A program made the position numbers and the translations under genes. Shown here one piece after another: positions 36,051 to 45,873 of a stretch of 64,000 nt of DNA (the stretch's first letter is position 1; each line of letters begins with the position of its first letter). Source of the DNA: Loripinus fragilis (Eukaryota; Mollusca; Bivalvia; Lucinida; Lucinidae); the NCBI GenBank assembly GCA_964019695.1, contig OZ026516.1, positions 99,076,368 to 99,140,367 of the forward strand. The letters run 5' to 3'. The notes under the pieces were generated by a model that saw only the letters and a list, made by a program, of their open reading frames with translations, was not told where the DNA came from and ran no database searches.

Positions 36051-37209
36051 TGAATAGTCCTGTCGAAATAATAAGAAACGCAAAAATCTGGATTATTAAT
36101 TTATTACTTGCATTTTTCCGAACATTAAGCTCAAATCTGGATTTAGAATATCCTGCAGTGTCAGGAGAAAATTGTTTAAGGAATCTGGGAATTTCGACAT
36201 TTTTAGGCTTTCTGAAAAGTGGGGGCAATTTAAACAGTGTAACAGCCATTTGAGGCCTATATACCTGTATTTTAATTTCTACAGGTACGTGTCAAAATCA
36301 ACACACATTTTAAAATCGTGATTGCTTTGTACATGCCAGTTTTAGTTTTTAAGCACTGCCATTCAGTTGATAGTATCGATTCAATCAGTGTAGACACATA
36401 TCCAACTGATTCAATACGATCAGTTTGATGTGGGTAAATACTGTTTGCTATGTTTGTAAGGACCATTTCTACTAAAACAGCGTAATGTGGCTATTAGGGA
36501 CAGTTTAATAAATCAACTTTTACAAACGGCCTAAACATTATAAACTACATATGTTATTTTATAGTCAACCATTCATTTTCTGTAATAAGTTAATTTCAGC
36601 TGTTTACATACATTCTTTCAATGGTAACACTCAAACCAGGGATAATCCTGGACCAAAATGATGACCGGCCCTTAAAATGGGCAAATGGCCCATATCCCAT
36701 CCAAATACATGCAAATTGCATAATTTTAATTTGCCTTTTGAAATATCTATAGGCCCTTTGCTAAAATTGATTGGCCCAAGAATCCTTAATATCTATATTA
36801 TAGCATAGTTGACATAAGATTTGAAAAGCTTATATATGGTCCATTTTAGCAGATAAATAATAGTTTTCTCACAAAATCGATTAGACCTATCCCAGGATTT
36901 TCTCTGTCAAGTGTCAAATAAGTGGAATAAAATGTCCAAATTCTACCATCAGAATTATTAGAGCAAAAATTAGCCATAATACCAGGCAGTATCTTTTGTC
37001 AAAATACTGCCTGAAATGATTCACGACTATTGAATGCTCAATGTGTAATAAATTGAAAACGTACAGCTAAAGTCGTTTATTCGCGTTTCTAACTTATGCA
37101 GCAGTACTTTATATGTACGATACACTTTAAGCTATACTGAACAAAAGTGAAAACGCTACACTACAATATTTTATATTTTGTAAGAAAGTATTGGACGAAC
37201 AGTATTTAC
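36051..37209. other. No gene recognised
   Basis: Two overlapping frames near 35977-36253 exist on opposite strands. Neither shows a domain. The rest is AT-rich and unclassified. Confidence 0.4.
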
Positions 37210-37345
37210 TAACGTAAAGCTTAATAATGTCTTCCAGACATCCAGCAAGCGATTCGTAGAAACTCCACCAATTTGTCTCTTTTGATGTCTGAGTTATGCT
37301 CCTTTTTGAGTTTAAAGCTTTAATCACTGAATTTTGCAATTGCGC
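37210..37345 (-). CDS. Isolated exon-like segment of unknown gene
   Basis: On the minus strand a good acceptor ('ctttttttcgcag') is followed by 136 bp of open frame and then a donor-like GTAAAT. The peptide starts AQLQNSVIKALNSKRSITQT and contains NWWSFYESLAGCLEDIIKLY, which has the composition of a helical coding segment. No family was recognised. It is on the same strand as the macroglobulin-like gene but does not look like MG1. It could be chance. Confidence 0.25.
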
Positions 37346-37375
37346 CTGCGAAAAAAAGATTGTTATGCTTATCAA

Positions 37376-38369
37376 AATTCGTCATACTTGTGTTGCATTA
37401 ATACAAAAAAAAAACACTTGAAACAAGCTCAGAAATCAATTACGAATCTATCAAATTTGTAAAAAAAAATGTAAAATGTCTCCCTTTGACAAAACAAATA
37501 GGGAATATTAAACATTTGGTAATCTTCGATTTGTGACGATTTTTGATAACTTTCTTTCTTTTGCCAAATCAGGTAGACCTATCAGCACATTGTTCCTATT
37601 ATTCTCGACCAGTAATGTGCTCAGACTAAGTTGCAACAACACATTGATTTTTCCTATGGAGATTTCAGTGATAACATTTCAAGATTTGCCAATTTGATGA
37701 AAACCCCTCTTTCTAAGGTTGCTTTTTTAATAATCAAAACACATTTCTGGTTGTCACATGTCTTGGACTACCATTTTGTTCAGTCGGGTCTGGTTGGCAG
37801 TGAATTTCTGAAGGCCTAAACTGTGTGAGATTTCTGTTTAAATTTGTAACCTGAAAAATTTGACCCCTGTCACATTTAAAGGACTTTCATGTGTTTCCTC
37901 GTGACAACATCCGTAAACCTTTTACTTTATGTATAACCAAGTCTTTGAACATTCAAATACACTTTCATTTGCTTTACTGGCTTGCATCATTTTGCATATA
38001 AATGGCAAACAATTCTGGTGTAGCGTTTACACTTATGTTCAGTATATAACCTTCACGGCGAGCACTGACCTGAAACGACATCGAATGATTTAGTCAACCG
38101 TCGCATATCATAAATAAACTGGGTGAGTTTATGTCCATTCTACCAACAGTAATACTCCCCCGTTGACAAGAACCAAATATATGCCAAAATTTCATCTAAT
38201 TACAGAAAAACACAGCAAAAACATCAGGTTGAAAAAATTTTGTCAAAAATACTGCAGCTTTTTCTACCCGCATATCGAAAATTTCAAGAGAAAATAACGT
38301 GAAAAGATGCACTTAAAGTCGATTTTCGCGTTTCTTATAAATGCTGCAGAACTTTAGTGTCCAAATGTC
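37376..38369. other. No gene recognised
   Basis: An AT-rich stretch without a recognisable exon or repeat. Confidence 0.4.
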
Positions 38370-38452
38370 TGTTAGTCACTTTCCCATTGGTATCCTGGGT
38401 AAGATGTGGTACTCGATTGTATCGATTCCTGATCTTTGCACCCTTACTTATA
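38370..38452 (+). repeat. Dispersed repeat family A, end fragment
   Basis: 'cactttcccattggtatcct' + 'gggtaagatgtggtactcga' + 'ttgtatcgattcctgatctt' corresponds to the terminus shared with 2586-3066 and 20436-20512. Confidence 0.7.
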
Positions 38453-39285
38453 CTTACTTTCTTCGAATTTTATTGTGTGATATGTGGTAATTCCTTGCCA
38501 GTGCCCTTTAAATCTGAATGTGTTTTGAAGTGCGTGTTGAGCAAATTTGCCTTTGTCAATGTCATCTGTAATATTGTATCGTTATTTTTTGAATATTTCC
38601 TCAGTAGTTTGATGGTGCTCTAAGTTTCAACCAGTCTATATGAACAATTTTTACCTAAGTGTTCTCAAAAGAATGTATGGTAAATACTCTTAAAGCTGCA
38701 TAGTCTGTAACTTTGGATCGTCTTATTTTAGAAATAAAATTTCTATTTTTCAAGAATACAGTAAAAAATACTCAAATTCAGGTAAACATTTTACCATTTT
38801 TGTAAATCTTAACAAATTACCACTATCAAAACAACATCATTTATGTTAAAAATCAACTGTCTAGAATTATTGGAGGGACGTAAATAACTACCAATAAGAG
38901 AAAAACACCTATTGTTACAAGATAATTTGCTTTTCCTTGCAGTATTCAGCTGTACTGAACATATTTATTGTGAAAACATAACATAATACTACTTTTATAA
39001 ATGATTTAAAAAGAAAATATTTTTTCGAAAACATTTCATAGTTACAGACCTAGTCTCTTTAAAGAAGGTACTAGGTTATTCTTTACAGACTTTGAAATAA
39101 ATATTGCTAACGTTTCAAACAGTTTAATGTCTTAAGCAAGTACTTCAACTGACCTTTACCGCGTAGATGAACAATTGTTGAACATTGATTAGTGTAAATC
39201 TTGATAAACTGTGTATTGCCTTGGAAAACCAATTAAAACATTTTACAGATACGTTAATATTAGATTATTCACTGAATGCTAGGAC

Positions 39286-39420
39286 AGATCTATACCGGAA
39301 CACAACTATTGGTCAAAAGACACTTCGTCGAATACGACAATTAGTCTAAAAGACAATTGGTCTACAACGACTGCTTGTCGAATGAGACACTTAATCTACT
39401 TCTTTTTTTAAGCTATGACA
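39286..39420. repeat. Short-period imperfect repeat with an inverted partner beyond the retrotransposon
   Basis: Words such as 'attggtcaaaagacacttcg', 'gacaattagtctaaaagaca' and 'cttgtcgaatgagacactta' recur in near-tandem. An inverted relative lies at about 61830-61900, on the other side of the LTR element ('gaagtgtctttcgaccaatt', 'ctatctatacag'). The pair could be the terminal repeats of an older element into which the retrotransposon inserted. Confidence 0.5.
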
Positions 39421-40061
39421 TTTGGTTGAACAATTTATGCACTAGAATCAATCAAACATCCTGAATTGATAAAATGTAGGAATCAGTCCACAATCATTTC
39501 CCTTGATCAGTTGATACGATACGGATGATATTCCACATAAGATAGTTCCCTTTTCATTGGGCTGTAAATATGCCAGATGATGTGAGCATCCTTGCTCTTG
39601 GACTTGTCTTGACTGACCATTGAATAAGCTTCTAGAAAATATTGCTTTTGTCCCTGTAGGTGTTCATTCTGGATAGATTGAGGCATCTACACATCTTGGG
39701 TAAAATATTGCAGAAATTAGCCTAGATTGTATAAAGTAGTCACTGGTTTCGTCTGTGAGGGTTCATAATAATTGTGAATTGCCTGTGGGTATTTACAATA
39801 TTTGTGAATGCTTGGTTTGGGTAGGACGCAGGTGTTCAGCCAGGTGCGGTGTTGACATCTGTGATTGACATGTTTATGTTTTTCTAGGGAATTCTGACAC
39901 CAGTTTGTTATTGTTTTTCAAATGTCATATTTATTAGCCTGTCAATTTTGATGGGATGTTTTAATACTTTCAAAAGGTCATGATGACAGATGTTACTTAG
40001 TTTAGTAAAATTACATAAGCCCAATAAATAGATTGTGTCAATTCTGACATTGATTGGCAGG

Positions 40062-40107
40062 ATTGCGCAATACATTTAATCATATGACCTTTGGGGAATT
40101 GCGCAAC
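40062..40107. promoter_or_regulatory. Two C/EBP-like palindromes in U3
   Basis: 'attgcgcaat' (40062-40071) is the textbook palindromic C/EBP-type bZIP site, and 'attgcgcaac' (40098-40107) is a one-base variant 36 bp away. The truncated internal LTRs keep the first but lose the second. Binding is inference. Confidence 0.45.
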
Positions 40108-40265
40108 TGGTGTGACTATGAGTCACTTTTGTATCTTCTGATTGGTTGATATAAATGGAAGCTTACCTATGTAGAGGGCGCTATATAGTAAACTTGAAAT
40201 ATGATTGGTTAGTGATGATGTCATTAGGTGGCGCTGTGGTCAGCTTCTATCATGTGACTTCATGG

Positions 40266-40273
40266 TATATAAG
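40266..40273 (+). promoter_or_regulatory. LTR TATA box
   Basis: 'tatataag' lies in U3 about 95 bp before the AATAAA at 40360-40365. The same pair is at 61378-61385 and 61472-61477 in the 3' LTR. Both are absent from the truncated LTRs at 49417 and 55132. Confidence 0.65.
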
Positions 40274-40359
40274 ATGAAACCCAGTGGCAGAGCTTCAGAT
40301 TTCGGAACTTTGGGTTATAGACAGTTTCTTGAAGTATTTAGTTGGACTTAAGAAGATTT

Positions 40360-40365
40360 AATAAA
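40360..40365 (+). terminator. LTR polyadenylation signal
   Basis: AATAAA in the expected place downstream of the TATA box. The copy in the 3' LTR (61472-61477) would end the element's transcript. No equivalent exists in the truncated internal LTRs, apart from an AATAAA in U3 (40023-40028 here) that they retain. Confidence 0.6.
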
Positions 40366-40475
40366 ATTATAAAATTGTGAAAGTTGTTACTGAAATTTTA
40401 CAAGACTTAGAAATTCTAAAGAGACTTTTAAAACACAACGCGAACTTGAGGATAAGAATCAACTACTATCTTACA

Positions 40476-40691
40476 TCTGGGACGTTTTTGGTGCCTACTA
40501 GACCAGGATTTCGAACTTTGTTTTCGTGGACACATTGGGAAGAACAGAGAAGAACAGGAACAGTTTGTGAACAGATTGTGATTGAAGATATAGTTAACTA
40601 GTGATTGGTGGATTTTTCTTGACACGGTAGGACTGTCATTTTATTCTTATTTAAGTAACAGTCAGCTAACCACATTTGAAATTATTTTATC
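40476..40691 (+). other. Retrotransposon leader, primer-binding site not identified
   Basis: The 216-bp leader begins 'tctgggacgtttttggtgcc'. TGG words at 40478 and 40490 are possible starts of a primer-binding site, but neither continues as the complement of a tRNA 3' end that I recognise. Gag starts at 40692 with 'atcatgg'. Confidence 0.5.
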
Positions 40692-41585
40692 ATGGAACCT
40701 GAGAATGACACAGGTGTTGAAGGTGTGTTTCAATATTTGGCTAGGGAAATGGCCAATGTCTCATCTGCATTAAACGCACAGGGCGTCTCTCAAATTGTGC
40801 AATGTTTTGATGGCAATCCTAAAAATTTTCGTGATTGGGTTAAACAGATTGAAAAGTATTGTAAATTAACTGGTTTGCCTGAAGCTAGGAAGAGATTGAT
40901 TGCATATCAATCTAGTAAGGGGGCTGTTAGCGGATTTATCAATAGGTACATGGAAGCTTTCCCACAGAGTACATGGGCTGAATTAAAAACAGAATTAGCA
41001 AATAAATTTTCTGATGTTACTGATAGCAGATATGCACTTAGTCTGCTTAGATCCATTAGGCAAAAACCTGGGGAAAACATTCAATTATACGCTGAACGTA
41101 TATTGAGTTTGGCTGAAGAAGCATTCGTAGGTCAAGGTGGGGATGTTGTTGAGCGACAACTGATCGATACGTTTGTGGACGGCTTGGTTGGCAATGATGC
41201 ATTAAAAATGAAAATTTTGCGTGATAATCCAGATACCTTGCAGGGGGCAATTGCTACTGCTACAAAAGAACAAAATTTAAGGGCCAGAGCAAATCTATCA
41301 TCACATTATCATTCTCCTTATAAATCAGATAGAAAAGAAGAACCTATGGAAATTGATCATTATAAACCTTTGAGGTGTTTCAAATGTAAGAAAACAGGTC
41401 ATTCGTCTAAAACATGTAGGAATGTACACATATTGAATGATGCAAAGCGTAAAAACCCAAATATCATATGCTGGGGCTGTGGCTAAGAAGGTCACATACT
41501 GCGATTATGTAAACAAGATAGTTATGGACGGACTGAAAGACCTAGAACAGGTCAAGAATACAGACGGACACAGCAGGAAAACTAG
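40692..41585 (+). pseudogene. gag of the LTR element, interrupted by an in-frame stop
   Basis: The ATG at 40692 opens 264 codons up to TAA at 41484-41486. The same frame then stays open to TAG at 41583-41585. Residues about 38-165 form a retrotransposon-type Gag (capsid) domain ('FDGNPKNFRDWVKQIEKYC', 'WAELKTELANKFSD'). A CCHC zinc knuckle spans residues 229-242 (CFKCKKTGHSSKTC). A second knuckle starts at Cys260, and the TAA falls inside it, between its second Cys and its His. Gag builds the particle and binds the RNA. With this stop, the copy would make a Gag lacking the second knuckle and could not reach pol by frameshifting. Only unit A contains gag. Confidence 0.88.
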
Positions 41586-44500
41586 ATAGCTCCTTGCATG
41601 TTGAAGCCGATGCAAGGGGTAGAAATAAAAGAATGTCAGAAAATATTCCAACTTATAAAATAACTTTGGCGGGGAGTCCAAATTCTTGTGTAATTAAAAT
41701 TGGTAAAACTAAATTTAGGTCCCTTGTTGATACAGGAGCTGAGGTTTCTTTAATGCATCGTAGGGTTTATGATTCACTGTTAGTAAAACCTAAACTCCAA
41801 TTTAAGAGGATAAATTTATCTGGTGTAAGTGGTGTTGCTTTGAAAATAGATGGTTGTATAAATTTGAAGTTTACCATTGGGGGTATTGAAATGCAACATA
41901 TGTTCTATGTGGTTAAAGACATGAGTAGAAATTTGATTTTGGGTACAGACTGGTTACGTCAGCATGGAGTCCGGATATATTATGATTTAGGTTGTATGAG
42001 AATTGAGAATAAGAGATATGTTAACCTTGAGGAGGATATCCATGTTTCGTCAGTAGCTAGGATTAAGTATAACACGGTGTTAAAACCACATTCTGCAACT
42101 ATATGTTATGCAAAGGTCAGACCGAATCCAGATCTTCCGGTCAGGGTCGATTATCAGATTTCTGCAGTAGAGAAAGGCTTCACTTGTAGAGAACCAGGGT
42201 TAGAAGTAGTTGATTCTGTTAGTAGATTAGGAAAAGATAGAAGTATCCCTATATTAGTGACCAATAGTACTGGTAAATTTATTAGAATCAGAAGGCATGG
42301 GCCTATAGCAAAAGTTGAACAGTTGACAGGTCAGAGGTTAGCAGAGGTTAACTCTGTAATTAAGGGTCAGAAGTTTGACTCTACCATGGATTTGAAGGAT
42401 TTATATGTAGCTGATAAGTATAGAGATAACATAGAACCTCTTATTTTAAGAAATTCTGATTTATTTGCTAGTAAGGATACTGAACTTGGACATACAGACA
42501 CTGTCAGAATGAAAATTGATACAGGGAGTGCTGATCCGATTAAATTAAGACCTTATCGGACACCTCTAAATAACAGGAAAATTATTGATGAAACTATTGA
42601 TGAGATGCTTGACGCAAAAGTTATTAGAAGATCTAGATCACCCTGGAGTTTTCCAGTTGTGATTGTTGATAAAAAGGACGGTTCAAAAAGATTTTGCGTT
42701 GATTTTAGGAAGTTGAATCAGGTGACAAAGAAAAATTCTTACCCTCTCCCTGTAATTGATGACATTTTGGCTTTGCTGGGGAAGGCAAAATATTTTACTT
42801 CCCTTGATTTAAAGAGTGGGTATTGGCAGGTCTTGATGAATGAATCAGACAAGGAAAAGACAGCCTTTGCTTGTCATCGGGGTCTTTTCGAGTTCAATGT
42901 CATGCCGTTTGGTCTTTCGAATGCTCCTGCAGTTTTTCAGGAGTTGATGTCGGTGGTTTTGCAAGGTCTTGGTGATTTTGCTATTGCATATCTTGATGAT
43001 ATATTGGTTTTTAGTCCGACTTTGGAGGATCATTTACAGCATTTGGATACAATCTTTGATAGGTTGCGGAAGCATGACTTGAAACTAAAGTTGAAGAAAT
43101 GTAATTTCTTGGAGTCTGAGACAAATTATCTTGGTTTCATTATTGGCAAAGATGGAATCAAACCTGATCCTAAGAAGGTGGAGGCTATAAGATCTCTCCC
43201 TATTCCCACTTGTGTTAGAGAGGTTAGGTCGTTCATTGGCATGAGTTCCTACTATCGTAGATTCATTCCAAACTTTTCAGAAATAGCTGAACCTATCATT
43301 GCTTTGACAAAGAAACATGCACATTACAAATGTTCTGCAAAGCATGATGAGGCTTTTCAGTATTTGAAGGATAGTCTCTCGGTTGTTCCATTGTTGGCTT
43401 ACCCAGATACAAACAAACCGTACACACTGTACACAGATGCCAGTGGAACATGTATTGGTGCTTGTCTCACACAGTCATGTGATGTGGCAGAGGACATTAT
43501 ACCAAATGTATCCAACGAGAAGCCTATTTACTATCTTTCACATAAGTTGAGTAAGACACAGTGCAAATGGTCTACTGTTGAGAAGGAGGCATATGCTATC
43601 CATTTTGCCTTACAGAAATTGGACCATTATTTACATGGTGCACAGTTTGTCATTAAGACTGACCACAAACCTCTTAAATATCTGCTTGAGTCACCTATGC
43701 AGAACAAGAAGATACAGTTATGGGCATTGAGCATGGCTGGTTACAATTGTACGATTGAGTACATAGCAGGCACAACTAACACCTGTGCTGACCTGCTCTC
43801 AAGAAGACCGGATGAGCCAGGTCACTGTCAAGAAGAAAACTTGACAGAGGAGTTAGATCTAGATGTGAATGACAATACTTCCCAAGTTGATGTCATTAAC
43901 TCCAATGAATTTGAACCAAAGAAATTCGCAAGCTGTGATGTCCCTTTTGATGATTCTTTAGTTAAACCAGATGATTGCTTGCTCGGACTTGATATGATTA
44001 GTAAACAAAATAAGGATGATGAGCTTCTGGAGCTCAAGACAATACTTGTCAATGGAGAACCTAGTAAAGAGGTACAACGTAGATATCTTGTAGTAGATAA
44101 TGTAGTGTATTATTTGACGGACCCTGATGGTGATACTGTTTTGAGGTTGTATGTTCCCAAACATCTTAGGGCTCTTGTTGTTAAACAGTATCATGATGAT
44201 AATGGGCACATGGGTGTGCAAAAGACTTTTGATTGTATTAGGCAGAAGTATTTTTGGCCAAATTTGTTTAAAGAGTTGTATCAGCATGTTTCTAGCTGTA
44301 CAGTTTGTCAGACTAGATCTTTGCAGAAGATAAGACAGCCTTTGCAGGAAACAGACATACCGCCCTATTCAATGGCAAAACTTTCGCTTGATTTGTCAGG
44401 ACCCTATCCTAAAACAATGTCTGGCAATAAGTACATCATTGCTTTTGTGGATTGGTTCAGTGGCTGGCCTGAGGCTTTTGCAGTTCCTGATAAGACTGCT

Positions 44501-45157
44501 GATACTGTTGCACATCTGTTGATTGAGGAAATATTTCCAAGATTTGGATGTCCCTTGCAAATTGTAACTGATAATGGGTCGGAAAATGTAAATAAGGTTG
44601 TACAAGAAACAATGAGGTCACTGAATATACACCATGTTCAAACTAGTGTGTATCATCCTCAGAGCAATGCAAAGGTGGAAAGATTTCATAGGACACTTCA
44701 TGATGTTCTTTCAAAGAAACTGTCTGAGAATCAGCAGACATGGGATTTATTTTTGAATCAGGCTTTGGCTGCTATTCGGTTCAACATCAGTGTTTCTTCC
44801 AAGTTTTCACCTTTCTTCTTGCTGTACAACAGAGATGTTGTTTTGCCAGTTGATAATCTAATGAAACCTTGCCGGAAATATCAAGGGGAAGAACTCCATC
44901 AGATAGCCCTTCAAGAACAACATAAATCATTTACATTAGTCAGAAAACATTTGAAGAAAGCTAAGAAAACCCAGGCCAAATACGCTGATAGAGGAACAAA
45001 GAAGATCGAGTTCCAAGTTAATGATACTGTCTACTATAAGAATAATCAGAGAAAAGGCAAGCTTGATTGTAAATGGAAACCCTATTATCGCATCATTGAA
45101 AAAGACTGGACCAGCATCCTATATCATCAAGAACCAGCTAGATGGATCTACCAGTAG
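41546..45157 (+). CDS. pol: protease, reverse transcriptase, RNase H, integrase
   Basis: The frame is open from 41546 with no early ATG, as expected for expression by frameshift from gag. The numbering used here counts the codon at 41594 as 1. Protease: DTGA at 46-49 and ILGTDW at 115-120. Reverse transcriptase: about 300-550, with catalytic Asp 405, and YLDD at 466-469. RNase H: Asp 615, Glu 665, Asp 690, Asp 733. Integrase: zinc motif H867-H872-C902-C905, and catalytic D933, D993 and E1029 with the canonical 35-residue D-E spacing. The GPY/F module begins at about 1140. The frame ends at 45155-45157, but similarity leaves this frame at an A-run at 45099-45103 and continues in another frame (45104-45422). 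All catalytic residues are present. Confidence 0.93.
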   Translation, partial: NRSRIQTDTAGKLDSSLHVEADARGRNKRMSENIPTYKITLAGSPNSCVIKIGKTKFRSLVDTGAEVSLMHRRVYDSLLVKPKLQFKRINLSGVSGVALKIDGCINLKFTIGGIEMQHMFYVVKDMSRNLILGTDWLRQHGVRIYYDLGCMRIENKRYVNLEEDIHVSSVARIKYNTVLKPHSATICYAKVRPNPDLPVRVDYQISAVEKGFTCREPGLEVVDSVSRLGKDRSIPILVTNSTGKFIRIRRHGPIAKVEQLTGQRLAEVNSVIKGQKFDSTMDLKDLYVADKYRDNIEPLILRNSDLFASKDTELGHTDTVRMKIDTGSADPIKLRPYRTPLNNRKIIDETIDEMLDAKVIRRSRSPWSFPVVIVDKKDGSKRFCVDFRKLNQVTKKNSYPLPVIDDILALLGKAKYFTSLDLKSGYWQVLMNESDKEKTAFACHRGLFEFNVMPFGLSNAPAVFQELMSVVLQGLGDFAIAYLDDILVFSPTLEDHLQHLDTIFDRLRKHDLKLKLKKCNFLESETNYLGFIIGKDGIKPDPKKVEAIRSLPIPTCVREVRSFIGMSSYYRRFIPNFSEIAEPIIALTKKHAHYKCSAKHDEAFQYLKDSLSVVPLLAYPDTNKPYTLYTDASGTCIGACLTQSCDVAEDIIPNVSNEKPIYYLSHKLSKTQCKWSTVEKEAYAIHFALQKLDHYLHGAQFVIKTDHKPLKYLLESPMQNKKIQLWALSMAGYNCTIEYIAGTTNTCADLLSRRPDEPGHCQEENLTEELDLDVNDNTSQVDVINSNEFEPKKFASCDVPFDDSLVKPDDCLLGLDMISKQNKDDELLELKTILVNGEPSKEVQRRYLVVDNVVYYLTDPDGDTVLRLYVPKHLRALVVKQYHDDNGHMGVQKTFDCIRQKYFWPNLFKELYQHVSSCTVCQTRSLQKIRQPLQETDIPPYSMAKLSLDLSGPYPKTMSGNKYIIAFVDWFSGWPEAFAVPDKTADTVAHLLIEEIFPRFGCPLQIVTDNGSENVNKVVQETMRSLNIHHVQTSVYHPQSNAKVERFHRTLHDVLSKKLSENQQTWDLFLNQALAAIRFNISVSSKFSPFFLLYNRDVVLPVDNLMKPCRKYQGEELHQIALQEQHKSFTLVRKHLKKAKKTQAKYADRGTKKIEFQVNDTVYYKNNQRKGKLDCKWKPYYRIIEKDWTSILYHQEPARWIYQ
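41576..41585 (+). promoter_or_regulatory. Candidate -1 ribosomal frameshift site at the gag/pol overlap
   Basis: In gag frame the heptamer reads G GAA AAC and is followed directly by the TAG that ends the frame (41583-41585). The pol frame is -1 relative to gag and is open from 41546. The word is of the GGA-XXX-Y type known from the MMTV pro-pol site (GGAUUUA). No downstream pseudoknot was worked out. Confidence 0.45.
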
Positions 45158-45422
45158 AGTCCATGCAGAAATGCTAAGAGCTGCCAATATTGATGAATGG
45201 GTTATTCCAACGCCCACTGATGGAAGGCCATTACGCAAAACAGCGTATGTCATTCCACCTGAAGATTCTTCAGATGAAGAATCAAGTGATACAGACCAAG
45301 AGGGTCCCTATGAAAAGCTCGCCAAGAAATATCAGAAGGAAAGAGATGATTCAGACGAAGAAGACAACATTCCATTGATGGAATTAGCAAAGCGTCTGAA
45401 AGCTAGGGATGCCATGAAATAG
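45104..45422 (+). CDS. pol C-terminal part in a shifted frame (unit A, shortened)
   Basis: After the five-A run at 45099-45103 the integrase GPY/F module continues in the next frame (TGPASYIIKNQ, then VHAEMLRAANIDEW). An acidic, Ser/Asp/Glu-rich tail follows (EDSSDEESSDTDQE, DDSDEEDN). This unit stops at TAG 45420-45422. Units B and C lack that stop and read 72 codons further. The frame change is present in all three units, so it is older than the duplication. It could be a shared mutation or a property of the family. Confidence 0.8.
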
Positions 45423-45651
45423 GAAGAAAATGAGGAATCAAATAGGGATTCTAGTGTAGATGAATCTAGGGGTAGTGTAGAACAATCAATTGATTTTGAC
45501 CCTGAGGTAGATTCTGGTTCTGAGACTGAGTCCTATTTTGATGCTGACGATGCAATGTCCGTAGATGGGGTTGATATATGTACATTAAGTAACCTTGAAC
45601 TTGGGGACAAAGCATCACCAGAAAATGATAGTAAAAATTAAGTTAACAACA

Positions 45652-45853
45652 GTAAGTGATAAGTAAACAAGAACACCACGCAATTGTTTACAGGGATATT
45701 TGACATTCTATAAATGTTAAGGCTTCAAAGATAATAAGCAATTTGTATATGTGGCTTTAATTTTAAAGTCGTCAAGTTAATTTACTTGCAAATTGTTTAA
45801 GCAGGTGGTATTTCCTACCAATTTATGGATTTTATTTTTGTGTGTATTTTCAG
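45652..45853 (+). other. Candidate 202-nt intron before env
   Basis: A consensus donor 'gtaagt' (45652-45657) lies 11 bp after the position where the pol tail frame ends (TAA at 45639-45641). A T-rich tract ('tttatttttgtgtgtatttt') and 'cag' at 45851-45853 form a strong acceptor 20 bp before the env ATG. The acceptor could equally serve a longer splice from the leader, as in errantivirus env mRNAs. Copies: 51361-51562 and 57076-57277. Confidence 0.45.
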
Positions 45854-45873
45854 GTTGTAACCGCAGTTGCAAC

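Larger units (their letters stand above)
39728..40475 (+). repeat. 5' LTR, complete (748 bp)
   Basis: Identical to 60840-61587 except at about three sites. Starts 'tgtataaagtag', ends 'ctactatcttaca'. U3 carries two C/EBP-type words (40062-40071 and 40098-40107), three inverted CCAAT words ('gattgg' at about 40052, 40140 and 40203), a CRE-like 'tgatgtcat' (about 40216) and a TATA box (40266-40273). An AATAAA at 40360-40365 lies about 90 bp after the TATA box, so R would fall roughly between 40295 and 40385. Confidence 0.95.

Noticed and set aside
35977..36253. Overlapping frames on both strands, one ending in a hydrophobic segment
   Set aside because: No family resemblance and no splice signals. 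The left part overlaps the end of repeat family A.
41594..41596. TTG at 41594 as the start of pol
   Set aside because: No ATG and an open frame upstream to 41546, with an overlap with gag in -1. Expression by frameshift from gag is more likely than initiation at TTG.
43828..44605. Antisense open frames across pol (and their copies in units B and C)
   Set aside because: They are opposite-strand shadows of a conserved integrase/RNase H coding region, with no independent features.
45155..45157. Chromodomain after integrase
   Set aside because: The shifted-frame tail is acidic and low in aromatic residues. No chromodomain-type aromatic cage motif is visible.
45793..45795. TTG at 45793 as the env start
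   Set aside because: The stretch before 45854 looks like an intron end with a splice acceptor. The ATG at 45874 begins a good signal peptide.
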